Assembly: GCA_017883235.1 (NCBI GenBank)
Contig: JADGNY010000056.1
Span: 1 to 39,932 of the forward strand
Length of the DNA stretch: 39,932 nt
Origin: Thermoanaerobaculia bacterium
Lineage (GTDB): Bacteria; Acidobacteriota; Thermoanaerobaculia; Gp7-AA8
Reading direction: 5' to 3'
Made by a program: the position numbers and the translations under genes. The notes beneath the pieces are model-generated. The model was not told where the DNA came from. It worked only from the letters and a program-made list of their open reading frames with translations, and did no database searches. Positions 16,475 to 24,232 of the stretch are shown one piece after another. Every line of letters starts with the position of its first letter. The stretch's first letter is position 1.

Positions 16475-17373
16475 GTCGCCCCGTCCGCATCGGCACGCGC
16501 GGCAGCCAGCTCGCACTCTGGCAGGCCAACGAGGTCGCGAAACGTCTCGCCGAACACGGCTACCGGCCGGAGGTCGTCCCGTACAAAACGACCGCCGACA
16601 AGCGTCAGGACGTGCCGCTGGCATCGATCGGCGGAAAGGGTCTGTGGGTGAAGGAGCTGGAAGAAGCGCTCCTTCGCCGCGACATCGACGTGGCCGTTCA
16701 CAGCCTCAAGGATGTCCCCTCGATGATCCCCGATGAATTCGTCCTGGCCGCGTTTCTCGAGCGCGCCGATCCACGCGACGCGTGGGTGAGTCTCGAATCG
16801 AAGCCGATCGCATCACTCCCGGATGGCGCTGTCGTCGGCACGAGCGCGCCGCGCCGCCGCGCCCAACTCCGGGCTCTCTATCCGGCTCTTCGCATCGACG
16901 ACATCCGCGGCAATGTCGACACCCGAATCAACAAGCTTCGCGCCGGCCTCTACGACGGCGCCATCCTCGCCAGTGCCGGCCTGACCCGCCTCGGCCGCTC
17001 CAGCGAGATCACCTCTTACTTTTCGATCGCTGAGATGCTCCCCGCCTGCGGCCAGGGCATCGTCGCCATCGAGACGCTGCGCGACGGCGATACCCGCGTC
17101 ATCGCCGCATCGATCGACCACCCCCCGACCGCCCAAGCCGCCTATTGCGAGCGCGGGGTCCTGCAGAAGTTCGGCACACGCCTCGACTGCTACTCCGCCT
17201 GCGCCGTCCACGCCACGTTTGATGATGGCACGATCACCCTTCGCGCATTTTTTGGCGAGCTCGAAGGCGATCGCTCGATTCGCGTGAAGTTGAGCGAGAG
17301 AGACGCGGACGCGGTGATCGACGAGGTGTACGACGCTCTCCTGAGCGCCGGGGTGATGGAGTTGGTGTCATGA
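16471..17373 (+). CDS. hemC: Hydroxymethylbilane synthase (porphobilinogen deaminase)
   Basis: 300 aa. Polymerises four porphobilinogens to hydroxymethylbilane. Motifs: IGTRGSQLALWQA at the start, GGKGLWVKELEEALL, DVAVHSLKDVPS (catalytic Asp81 region), GTSAPRRRAQL, DIRGNVDTRI and PACGQGIVAIE. The cofactor-attachment cysteine is probably Cys240. Its surroundings read RLDCYSACAVHA where most family members have GGCQVPIGAYA, so the loop is unusual and has a second cysteine at 244. Overlaps hemA and cobA-hemD by 4 bp each. Confidence 0.96.
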   Translation: MSRPVRIGTRGSQLALWQANEVAKRLAEHGYRPEVVPYKTTADKRQDVPLASIGGKGLWVKELEEALLRRDIDVAVHSLKDVPSMIPDEFVLAAFLERADPRDAWVSLESKPIASLPDGAVVGTSAPRRRAQLRALYPALRIDDIRGNVDTRINKLRAGLYDGAILASAGLTRLGRSSEITSYFSIAEMLPACGQGIVAIETLRDGDTRVIAASIDHPPTAQAAYCERGVLQKFGTRLDCYSACAVHATFDDGTITLRAFFGELEGDRSIRVKLSERDADAVIDEVYDALLSAGVMELVS

Positions 17374-18884
17374 GCATTGGCAAAGTCTTCCTCGTCGGCG
17401 CCGGTCCCGGCGATCCCGGCCTTCTCACGCTCCGCGCCGCGGAGCTGATCGCGCACGCCGACTTCATCGCCATCGACGCCCTGGTCTCGGACGCAATCGC
17501 CGACCGCGTGCCTGCGACGGCCGAAGTCGTTTACGTCGGCAAGCGCGCCTCCAAACACGCTCTGCCGCAGGAGAAGATCAACCAACTCCTCATCGACGAA
17601 GCGAAGAAAGGGAAGACCGTCGTCCGGCTCAAAGGCGGCGATCCATTCGTCTTCGGACGCGGCGGCGAAGAGGCCGAGGAGCTCGTCGCCGCCGGCGTCG
17701 CCTTCGAGATCGTCCCCGGCATCTCGTCGTCGCTCGCCGGACCGGCCTATGCCGGCATCCCCGTCACACACCGCTCGTACGCCACCTCGCTCACGCTCGT
17801 CACCGGCCATGAGTCGGACGCGTCGACCGGCATCAAGTGGGAGGCGCTGGCCCAGCTCGACGGCACGATCGTCTTCCTGATGGGTTTCGCCAATCTGCCG
17901 ATGATCGCCCGGAAGCTCACGGAAAACGGTGTCTCGTCAGACCGCCCCGTTGCCGTGATCTCGAAAGCGACCACGCGCGATCAGCGAACGGTGATCGGAA
18001 CGCTTGCAACGATCGAGGCGAAGGTGTCCGAGGCCAGCCTGCCGACGCCGGCGCTGATCGTGGTCGGAGAAGTGGTGAGGCTGCACGACGTCATCAACTG
18101 GTTCGAGACCAAGCCGCTCTTCGGCAAACGCATCGTCGTCACGCGCGCCCGCGAGCAGGCTTCCGAGCTGAAGCGGCTCTTCGAAGAATCGGGTGCCAGC
18201 GTTGTTCAGTTCCCGACCATCGAGATCGCGCCTCCGGAATCGTACGAATCGCTCGACGCCGCCGTCGACGGCCGCTTCGACTGGCTGGTCTTCACCTCGG
18301 TCAACGGCGTGTCAGCCTTCTTCGAGCGCCTGTTCGCAAAAGGAAAGGACGTCCGTGCCCTCGCCGGCGCGCGCATCGCCTGCGTCGGCGAAACGACCGC
18401 GGCAGCCCTGCGCGCGCACGGACTCGTCCCCGACCTCGTGCCCGAGAAGTTCATGTCGACCGCGCTCATCCCGCGCTTCGACGCCGACCAGAAGGGCGTG
18501 CGCATTGCCGTCATCCGCGCCGCCGAGGGGCGCGACGAATTCATCGACGAAATGCGCCGCCGCGGTGCGGAGGTGCATCTGGCCGTTGCCTACCGCACGA
18601 TCCCGGTGGCCGCGAACGCCGAGGAGTTACACGACATCGACGTCGTCACCTTCACCAGCGCCTCCACCGTCGACAACTTCTTCGCTGCGACGAAGGTCGA
18701 TCTCAACGGCACCCTCCTCGCCTCGATCGGCCCCACCACCAGCGACGCCATCCGCAAGCACGGCCGTCAGCCCGACATCGAGTCGCCAACCGCCAGCATT
18801 CAGGCACTTCACGATGCGGTGGTTCACGCGGAGGCGCGGAGACGCGGAGGAAAGCTGCCGCCGCCTCTCTGCGGCTCCGCGTGA
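17370..18884 (+). CDS. cobA-hemD: Fused uroporphyrinogen-III C-methyltransferase / uroporphyrinogen-III synthase (CobA-HemD)
   Basis: 504 aa. Residues about 4-245 are the SAM-dependent methyltransferase that starts sirohaem/cobalamin synthesis: VFLVGAGPGDPGLLTLRA, VYVGKRASKHALPQ, VRLKGGDPFVFGRGGEE, VPGISSSLAGPAYAGIPVTH. Residues about 250-480 are HemD, which cyclises hydroxymethylbilane: LFGKRIVVTRAREQASEL, FDWLVFTSVNGVSAFF, ACVGETTAAALRAHG, VTFTSASTVDNFF. The fusion is known in several phyla. The last about 20 residues (AEARRRGGKLPPPLCGSA) are encoded by a palindromic repeat and are probably not part of the fold. ATGA overlap with hemC. Confidence 0.95.
   Translation: MSIGKVFLVGAGPGDPGLLTLRAAELIAHADFIAIDALVSDAIADRVPATAEVVYVGKRASKHALPQEKINQLLIDEAKKGKTVVRLKGGDPFVFGRGGEEAEELVAAGVAFEIVPGISSSLAGPAYAGIPVTHRSYATSLTLVTGHESDASTGIKWEALAQLDGTIVFLMGFANLPMIARKLTENGVSSDRPVAVISKATTRDQRTVIGTLATIEAKVSEASLPTPALIVVGEVVRLHDVINWFETKPLFGKRIVVTRAREQASELKRLFEESGASVVQFPTIEIAPPESYESLDAAVDGRFDWLVFTSVNGVSAFFERLFAKGKDVRALAGARIACVGETTAAALRAHGLVPDLVPEKFMSTALIPRFDADQKGVRIAVIRAAEGRDEFIDEMRRRGAEVHLAVAYRTIPVAANAEELHDIDVVTFTSASTVDNFFAATKVDLNGTLLASIGPTTSDAIRKHGRQPDIESPTASIQALHDAVVHAEARRRGGKLPPPLCGSA
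18825..18883. repeat. Palindromic CGCGGAGA-type short tandem repeat at the hemD 3' end
   Basis: Left arm CACGCGGAGGCGCGGAGACG and on to CGGAGG (units of CGCGGAG plus one base), a 13-nt loop, and right arm CCTCTCTGCGGCTCCGCGTG. The arms are complementary with a few mismatches. The element encodes the C-terminal tail and stop codon of the cobA-hemD gene. Confidence 0.7.
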
Positions 18885-18903
18885 GAGTACTTTCGAAACT
18901 ACA

Positions 18904-19164
18904 ATGCGAAAAGAGTACGACTTCTCACAAGGTACGCGTGGCGCGGTCGTTCAACCTGACCCAGGCAAGGTTCGAATCACGATCCGCCTGGACGAGGATG
19001 TGATCGAGTGGTTTCGCAACCAGGTGAACGCCGCCGGCGGTGGGAATTACCAGACCCTGATCAATAAGGCGCTTCGGGATTACATCGGAACGCGCGCCGA
19101 GCCGCTGGAGAAAACCCTTCGGCGTGTGATTCGCGAGGAACTGCGGAAGAAGGGTGCTGCGTAA
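18904..19164 (+). CDS. BrnA-like antitoxin (orphan)
   Basis: 86 aa. The core KVRITIRLDEDVIEWFRNQV, then NAAGGGNYQTLINKALRDYI, matches the BrnA_antitoxin/CopG-like ribbon-helix-helix pattern: one beta strand for DNA contact followed by two helices. A charged C-terminal helix follows (LEKTLRRVIREELRKKG). BrnA normally follows the ribonuclease toxin BrnT in one operon, but no BrnT-like frame exists upstream; the haem fusion gene ends 19 nt before it. It may be a stand-alone regulator. The ATG sits in ACTACAATGCG without a ribosome site. Its stop is 6 nt from the convergent VWA gene stop. Confidence 0.78.
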   Translation: MRKEYDFSQGTRGAVVQPDPGKVRITIRLDEDVIEWFRNQVNAAGGGNYQTLINKALRDYIGTRAEPLEKTLRRVIREELRKKGAA

Positions 19165-19170
19165 GTTCCC

Positions 19171-20550
19171 CTACGGAAAATACCCCCTCGGTATGCGCAA
19201 CTGCTGCCCCGCGCTCGAGGTGATCATCAGCGCGTGCCATTCGTCCGCCGCGGACGGGTCGGAGTTGAAGACGACCTGGTACTGGTTGCGCAGCTCTGAC
19301 GCCAGCTTGGCGTAGACGTCCGGCAACTCACGCTCCGCTTTGATGATGAAGTAGGTCGCGCCGGTGTCGCGGGCGACATTCGCCAGGCGCTTCGCTTCGA
19401 AGTAGCCGACGCCGAAGCGCATCCAGCGGGTCAGCAACTTGTTCTTGACGATCGGGTAGATCGGGACGCCGGCGTAGCGGGCGTAGTGGACGAGATGCTC
19501 GAGTTTGAAGTGGCTCCCCTGGTCGACGCCGTCGGTGAGGACGACCAGGGCGTGGCGGCCGGGCTGTTTCTGCAGTTCGTACAGCATCTCGATGGCCGTG
19601 TCGTAAAGGTGTGTCTCCCCGGACGGTTTGACGCGGTCGACGGACGCGGCGGCGGCGTTGAAGTCGTTCGTGAACGGTGTCAGCCAGAACTCCTTCTGAT
19701 TGAAGCCGACGACGGCGATGCGGTCCTGCGGACGCAGCAATCGTTGCGCGAACTGTTTGGCGGCGGCTTTGACCACCGGCAGCTCTTCCAGCATCGACTC
19801 CGAGTAGTCGATGAGGAGGATGACGTAGAGAGGCTGGTCGGATGCGGGCGTGAGCGCTTCGATCCGGCGCGGCGTACCGTTGTCGAGCAGCGTCAGCTCG
19901 GCAAGACTCGGTGCGCGGTTACCGCCGACGACGGATAGCGGTACCTGCTGGACGGAGACGTCGACCTGCTCGTTCGGGTTCGTGCCGAAAAAGAGGACAT
20001 CGTTCGCCTCGCTGCCGTCGCTCGCGTGCGCGACGACGCGTGCGTAGATGGCGTTCGGATACTTAGCGGCATCGAACGCGGCGGTGTACGGCGGCGCGGC
20101 AATGCCGGCGACTTTTTCTTCACCGATGAAGAAATCGACCGCCGTGATGGCGACCTGCTGCGGTTTGATCACGTTCGCCTCGAGCACGCTGTGATTGGCA
20201 TGCAGGCGGACGCGGAACGGCGGACGCGGATCGTTGACGACCATCTCGTCTTCACCGGCCACGTTTCCCTGCGCGTCGTAACCGACGGCGCGGATGCGCA
20301 GGCGGCGGATGTATTCGCCAACCTTGACCGGCAGCACGATGAACTTGCCGGCTCCCTCCGTGTACTTCACGCCGTTGATGAACAGCGCCACGCGCACGAC
20401 GGGATCGGCCGTCTGCACCGATACGGGCAGATCGCCATAGACCAGCGACGCCGGCTTCTGGGTGATCCGCACGCTCTGCGCGAGCGCCGCCGCGCTGATC
20501 GATGTCAGAAGGATGAAGGATGAAAAGTGAAGGATGAATCGTCGGATCAC
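19171..20550 (-). CDS. Secreted VWA-domain protein (VWFA-related, acidobacterial type)
   Basis: 459 aa starting at GTG. A signal peptide (residues 1-24, MIRRFILHFSSFILLTSISA then AALA-Q) targets it for export. Residues about 25-235 are predicted beta-rich; 243-430 form a von Willebrand A domain with an intact MIDAS: D248-Y-S250-E-S252, Thr in GETHLYD, and Asp in LTDGVDQG. This arrangement matches the TIGR03436 'VWFA-related Acidobacterial domain' family, of unknown function (likely metal-dependent protein binding in the periplasm). The codons for the hydrophobic core of the signal peptide are one arm of a palindromic heptamer array. Convergent with the BrnA gene. Confidence 0.88.
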   Translation of the reverse strand: MIRRFILHFSSFILLTSISAAALAQSVRITQKPASLVYGDLPVSVQTADPVVRVALFINGVKYTEGAGKFIVLPVKVGEYIRRLRIRAVGYDAQGNVAGEDEMVVNDPRPPFRVRLHANHSVLEANVIKPQQVAITAVDFFIGEEKVAGIAAPPYTAAFDAAKYPNAIYARVVAHASDGSEANDVLFFGTNPNEQVDVSVQQVPLSVVGGNRAPSLAELTLLDNGTPRRIEALTPASDQPLYVILLIDYSESMLEELPVVKAAAKQFAQRLLRPQDRIAVVGFNQKEFWLTPFTNDFNAAAASVDRVKPSGETHLYDTAIEMLYELQKQPGRHALVVLTDGVDQGSHFKLEHLVHYARYAGVPIYPIVKNKLLTRWMRFGVGYFEAKRLANVARDTGATYFIIKAERELPDVYAKLASELRNQYQVVFNSDPSAADEWHALMITSSAGQQLRIPRGYFP

Positions 20551-20585
20551 GCGCCGCTCAACGTGAAATCATCCTTCATCCTTCC
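20507..20585. repeat. Palindromic AAGGATG heptamer array over the VWA gene start
   Basis: Left array 20507-20538: AGAAGGATGAAGGATGA then AAAGTGAAGGATGA (heptamer AAGGATG three times). Right array 20569-20585: TCATCCTTCATCCTTCC, the reverse complement. The left array lies inside the VWA coding sequence (signal peptide); the right one is upstream. Confidence 0.8.
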
Positions 20586-20735
20586 GAAGGCAGAAGGCAG
20601 AAGGCAGAAGGCAGAAGTGACGAAGGCAGAAGTGACGAAGAGCGGAGCACTTTTGCAGAGGTCGGTCTTAGTCAGAAGGCAGAAGTGAAACGATGAGCGG
20701 AGCACTTCTGCCTTCTGCCTTCTGCCTTCTGCCCT
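20586..20735. repeat. Palindromic GAAGGCA heptamer array at the ligase 3' end
   Basis: About six GAAGGCA units at 20585-20632, a further copy near 20673, and about four complementary TGCCTTC units at 20705-20734. Two direct copies of GAGCGGAGCACTT (20640 and 20695) sit between. The array contains the last about 20 codons and the stop of the DNA ligase gene and abuts the AAGGATG array. Confidence 0.8.
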
Positions 20736-21786
20736 TTTCCACCACCTGATCCATCGTGCATTGCCTCGGCTCTTTCTCCGGCCGCCAGCGAAGAAACTTC
20801 GAGCCATGGCGGAAGCGGCCCTGTGAGTAGTAGTCATACTCGACCTCGCAGACCAGCTCGGGACGCACCGGCTGCCATTCACCGCTCTTTTCCGTTGCCC
20901 ACCGCGATGGTCCGCCCGGGACGCGCACCTCGAACGGGTTCTCGCCGGCCAGCGCTTCGAGTCTCTTCGTCAGCGCGGCACGATCGTCTTTCCGGATCGA
21001 CGACGAGTGACCGATGTGGACGAGGCGTCCTTCTTCGTCATAAAGGCCGAGCAGGAGCGAGCCGACCTCACGTGTCCCCTCGCCGTAGCGGAAACCGCCG
21101 ACGACGCAATCGGCGGTCTTGAGATGCTTGACCTTTACCATTCCTTCGCGGTCGCCGGAGTGGTACGGCTCGCCGAGGCGCTTGGCCATCACGCCATCGA
21201 GTCCGGCACTGCCGAATTTGTTGAACCAGTCGCCGGCCAGTTTGCGGTCGGTCGTCGCCGGCGAGAGCCGGATCAGCGAGCCTTCCGGCAGGCTGACACA
21301 GAATCGCTCGAGCTGGTCGCGGCGCGTTTCGATCGGCTTTTCCACGATCGATCTCCCATTGATCACGAGAAGATCGAAGGCGAAGTAGTGCGCGGGCGTC
21401 TCCGCGGCCAGTTTGCGAACGCGGGAGTCCGCCGGGTGAATGCGCTGCAGCAGGTGGTCGAACGAGAGCCGCCCTCCGACCGGGACCACGATCTCACCAT
21501 CGAGCACGAACTCTTTCTGCCACAGCTCGCGCATCGCTTCCACGACCTCGGGGAAGTAGCGTCCGAGCGGCTGGCCGGCCTTCGACTGCACTACCACGTC
21601 GTCGCCGCTGCGGAAGACGATCGCCCGGAACCCATCCCATTTCGGCTCGAACTGCCAGCCGTCGCCAGTGGGGATTTTGTCGACGCGTTTGGCCTCCATC
21701 GGCGGGTAGGGAGGGTTGATGGGAAGGTTTAGCTTCGGGAAGCTGGCGGATGTGATTGTGGGGGCGGTGCCTTTTCTTGTGCTCAT
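20668..21786 (-). CDS. ATP-dependent DNA ligase (LigD ligase module)
   Basis: 372 aa. Motif I is EPKWDGFRA with the adenylated lysine at residue 49; FVLDGEIVVP is motif III; YFAFDLLVINGRSI, GLDGVMAKR (motif IV) and MVKVKHLKTADCVVGG (motif V) complete the nucleotidyltransferase domain. The OB-fold domain follows (ELVCEVEYDYYSQGRFRHGS). It corresponds to the ligase part of LigD, here a separate protein. The ATG overlaps the stop of the polymerase gene (ATGA, 21783-21786). The C-terminal stretch GRRQKAEGRSAPLIVSLL plus PSD is coded by the GAAGGCA repeat and is unlikely to belong to the enzyme. Confidence 0.93.
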   Translation of the reverse strand: MSTRKGTAPTITSASFPKLNLPINPPYPPMEAKRVDKIPTGDGWQFEPKWDGFRAIVFRSGDDVVVQSKAGQPLGRYFPEVVEAMRELWQKEFVLDGEIVVPVGGRLSFDHLLQRIHPADSRVRKLAAETPAHYFAFDLLVINGRSIVEKPIETRRDQLERFCVSLPEGSLIRLSPATTDRKLAGDWFNKFGSAGLDGVMAKRLGEPYHSGDREGMVKVKHLKTADCVVGGFRYGEGTREVGSLLLGLYDEEGRLVHIGHSSSIRKDDRAALTKRLEALAGENPFEVRVPGGPSRWATEKSGEWQPVRPELVCEVEYDYYSQGRFRHGSKFLRWRPEKEPRQCTMDQVVEKGRRQKAEGRSAPLIVSLLPSD

Positions 21787-22835
21787 ACGGACTTCTTCTT
21801 GGATGTTTTCTTCTCCGGTGCCGCGAACACCTTCGCCAAATCGAACCTCTTCTTCCCCACCACCGGTTTCCACAGATCCCCCACCTCGGCGACGCGTTCG
21901 CGGACGTTGTCGATGCGGAAATCCTGGATGTCGACTCCTTCCTCGATCTCCTCCCACGTCACCGGCGTCGAGACGCCGGCGAATGGCGTCGGGCGGACGG
22001 AGTAGATCGACGCCAGCGTGCGCCCCCAGGCGTTCTGGTTGTAGTCGACGAGGACGCGCGCGTAGGGGCGCTTCACCTTGCGGTACTCGGCCGTGATGAT
22101 GTTGGGATGGCGCGACTCCAGCTCGACGGCGATGGCCTTGGCGAACGTCCAGACCTCTTTCTGGAGCGGGCCGCGGACGGTGGGGATGTAAACGTGGATC
22201 CCCTTCGAGCCGGTGGTCTTGGCGAAGACAGGCATGCCGAGGTGATCGAGGATGTCGCGCACGCGCAGGGCCACTTCGCGAATCATGGCGAAGCCGGCGC
22301 CGGGACCAGGATCGAGATCGAAGTGCAGAACGTCGGGGCGGTTGTAGTCGTCGCACTGCGCGTACCAGGGGTTGAGATCGATGCAGCCGAGGTTGATGAG
22401 CCAGAGCAGCGACGGCAGATCCTGCACGATCGGGAAATTGACCATGCCGGCGTCATGAGGGATCTGGCAGATGTCGATCCACTCCGGCCGCGGTTCCGGT
22501 GCACGTTTCATGTAAAAGAAGTCGCCCTCGGCGCCATTGGGGTAGCGCTTCATCACCATGGGCCGCCCGGCCAGATGGGGCAACAGATACGGTGAGATGT
22601 CGGCGTAGTACTGCAGCAAATCGCGTTTGGTGATCTTCAGGTTCTTCCAGAACAGCTTCGGAAGATTCGTCAGCCGCACCTCGCGCGTACCGAAGTTCAG
22701 CACGACATCGGTCTTGTCAGTGGGGATGACTAACTGCTTCCTGGCAGTCACAACGGTGAATTGTGCAGCCGTCAGGCCAGAGTCACCAACCCGCGGGGAT
22801 TTTTCCGTCGCCGGTGGTGCGGTGGCGCGGTGCAT
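21783..22835 (-). CDS. ligD: LigD-type primase-polymerase (NHEJ polymerase module)
   Basis: 350 aa, an archaeo-eukaryotic primase-like polymerase of the LigD PolDom family, which fills gaps at broken DNA ends. The catalytic pair is Asp173/Asp175 in HFDLDPGPG; SPYLLPHLAGRPMVMKRYPN, FFYMKRAPEPRPEW and TTGSKGIHVYIP are family motifs. The lysine-rich C terminus (EKKTSKKKSV) may replace the linker to the ligase. With the ligase overlapping by 4 bp, the two together equal a split LigD; the 3'-phosphoesterase module and Ku are not in the window. The ATG at 22835 lies 53 nt inside the upstream gene; a GTG at residue 29 is an alternative start. Confidence 0.92.
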   Translation of the reverse strand: MHRATAPPATEKSPRVGDSGLTAAQFTVVTARKQLVIPTDKTDVVLNFGTREVRLTNLPKLFWKNLKITKRDLLQYYADISPYLLPHLAGRPMVMKRYPNGAEGDFFYMKRAPEPRPEWIDICQIPHDAGMVNFPIVQDLPSLLWLINLGCIDLNPWYAQCDDYNRPDVLHFDLDPGPGAGFAMIREVALRVRDILDHLGMPVFAKTTGSKGIHVYIPTVRGPLQKEVWTFAKAIAVELESRHPNIITAEYRKVKRPYARVLVDYNQNAWGRTLASIYSVRPTPFAGVSTPVTWEEIEEGVDIQDFRIDNVRERVAEVGDLWKPVVGKKRFDLAKVFAAPEKKTSKKKSV

Positions 22836-23385
22836 CGAGCGTGCAGTATTCGAGCTCTCGATTGGCGCGGACGGCGCGCAGCATCAGGCCGCCGCGCGAC
22901 ATGTCGCCGAGGCCGGCGAAGGCGGCGGGGAAGCGAAGACGATGCTGAAAAACGGGCCAGAGGATGTCGACATACTTGCCGCTGGCGACGCTGCCGAGGA
23001 GGACGACCTGCGCATCGGGCGCGAGCGTTTCCTCGAGCGAACGCGCGTCGCGCTCGAGCGGCTGACGGTAATTGCGTTTGGCGACGTCGACCGGTGTGCG
23101 TGACATCACCTTCATCCTCTCCTCCGTAATACGCCAGTCCGGCGGCACGAGGCCGAAACCGGGAGCGATGATGTAGACGCCCGCTTCGGCGGCGAAATGG
23201 AGCGCGTAGCCGATTTTGCCGCGAAAGTAGAGAGAGCTCATGAACGCGAATGCCATCGCGATCGGCACCCCCTCCGGCGACCGGTACATCCGCGCCGCCT
23301 CGAAGCTCGCGTTCGGCGAGATGAACTGCTTCGCGCGGACGCCGGAGGTGTTGGCAGGGGAGAGCAAGAAGATCGTCGGAGGCAC
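22783..23385 (-). CDS. Conserved protein of unknown function, first gene of the split-ligD operon
   Basis: 200 aa from GTG at 23385 (PPTIFLLSPANTSGVRAKQF follows). I do not recognise a named family. The reading frame continues upstream only through repeat sequence, so the GTG is the likely start. Notable conserved-looking blocks: SPANTSGVRAKQF, FMSSLYFRGKIGYALHFA, VYIIAPGFGLVPPDWRIT (a little like the A-x-x-GL-x-P motif of DUF6884/YaaA proteins), VLLGSVASGKYVDILWPVFQ, and GLGDMSRGGLMLRAV. Its 3' end overlaps the polymerase gene by 53 nt, indicating one operon and a likely role with DNA end repair (inference). It is not Ku. Confidence 0.75.
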   Translation of the reverse strand: MPPTIFLLSPANTSGVRAKQFISPNASFEAARMYRSPEGVPIAMAFAFMSSLYFRGKIGYALHFAAEAGVYIIAPGFGLVPPDWRITEERMKVMSRTPVDVAKRNYRQPLERDARSLEETLAPDAQVVLLGSVASGKYVDILWPVFQHRLRFPAAFAGLGDMSRGGLMLRAVRANRELEYCTLDAPRHRTTGDGKIPAGW

Positions 23386-23424
23386 GGGCGGGGAACGTTT
23401 GCGGGAATTGTGTCCTTCCCGGCG

Positions 23425-23557
23425 TTGCGCGGTTGCGGGGTCTCGCGGTGTTCGGTTGGCAAGGTTGCTGGTTGCGAGGTTACAGAGTGCCGCTGATGCA
23501 CCCAGCAACCAAGCAACTTTGCAACCCAACAACCGCGAGACCGCGCAACCGCGTAAG
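23425..23557. repeat. Family-1 palindrome between the ligD operon and modB
   Basis: Left arm near 23425-23490 (GTTGCGCGGTTGCGGGGTCT then CGCGGTGTTCGG and AAGGTTGCTGG); right arm near 23508-23557 (CCCAGCAACCAAGC, CAACCGCGAGACCGCGCAAC, CGCG). It fills the divergent promoter region almost entirely. Confidence 0.8.
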
Positions 23558-23569
23558 CTACCCACTCCC

Positions 23570-24232
23570 ATGCCACACATCATCCTCTTCACACTAACCA
23601 TCGCTGCGATCAGCACGTTGTGCATCGCACCGATCGCGTTGGCGCTGGCGGCGTGGTCGTGGCGGGCGGGGGCGAAGGGGATGGTCGTCGATGCGCTCGG
23701 GGCGTTGCCCCTCGTCTTACCACCGACGGCGGTCGGCTTCGTGTTGCTGGAGATCCTTTCGCGGCGCAGCCCGATCGGAGGATTTCTCGAGCGGATCGGC
23801 GTCCAGATTCTTTTCACGCCGAAGGCGGTTGTGCTGGCGTGCGCGGTGATGTCGTTTCCACTGATGTTCACGGCCTTCCGCGTGGCCATCGAAACCTCGG
23901 ACCGTCGCTTTTTCGACGTGGCCCGTACCCTTGGCGCGTCGCCCGCGCGCGCGTTCATCCGCGTGACGCTGCCGCTGGCGTGGCGCGGTCTGCTCAGCGG
24001 GATGATTCTCTCCTTCTGCCGGGCCCTCGGCGAGTTCGGCGCGACGATCCTCATCGCCGGCAACATCCCCGGCCGCACGCAAACGCTGGCACTGGCGATC
24101 TACGACCGCGTCCAGAACGGCACCGAACACGAGGCTCTGGCGCTCGTGGCGTGGGTGGTCGGGATGGCCTGGGTGCTGGTGGCGATCAGCAGCGTGCTCA
24201 TCGCGCAGCAACGGAAACGGTTGGCGGCGTGA
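23570..24232 (+). CDS. modB: Molybdate ABC transporter permease
   Basis: 220 aa with about five transmembrane segments. The EAA loop for the ATPase is VARTLGASPARAFIRVTLPLA (about residues 120-140); FCRALGEFGATILIAGNIPG followed by RTQT is the ModB signature. The ATG at 23570 was chosen because it gives the standard ModB length; upstream in-frame codons are repeat. Its TGA overlaps the modC GTG by four bases (GTGA). No modA (periplasmic binding protein) gene lies beside it. Confidence 0.94.
   Translation: MPHIILFTLTIAAISTLCIAPIALALAAWSWRAGAKGMVVDALGALPLVLPPTAVGFVLLEILSRRSPIGGFLERIGVQILFTPKAVVLACAVMSFPLMFTAFRVAIETSDRRFFDVARTLGASPARAFIRVTLPLAWRGLLSGMILSFCRALGEFGATILIAGNIPGRTQTLALAIYDRVQNGTEHEALALVAWVVGMAWVLVAISSVLIAQQRKRLAA

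Noticed and set aside
22783-23385. Ku protein as the missing NHEJ partner
   Set aside because: Length is shorter than Ku (about 260 aa or more) and none of the Ku core motifs are seen.
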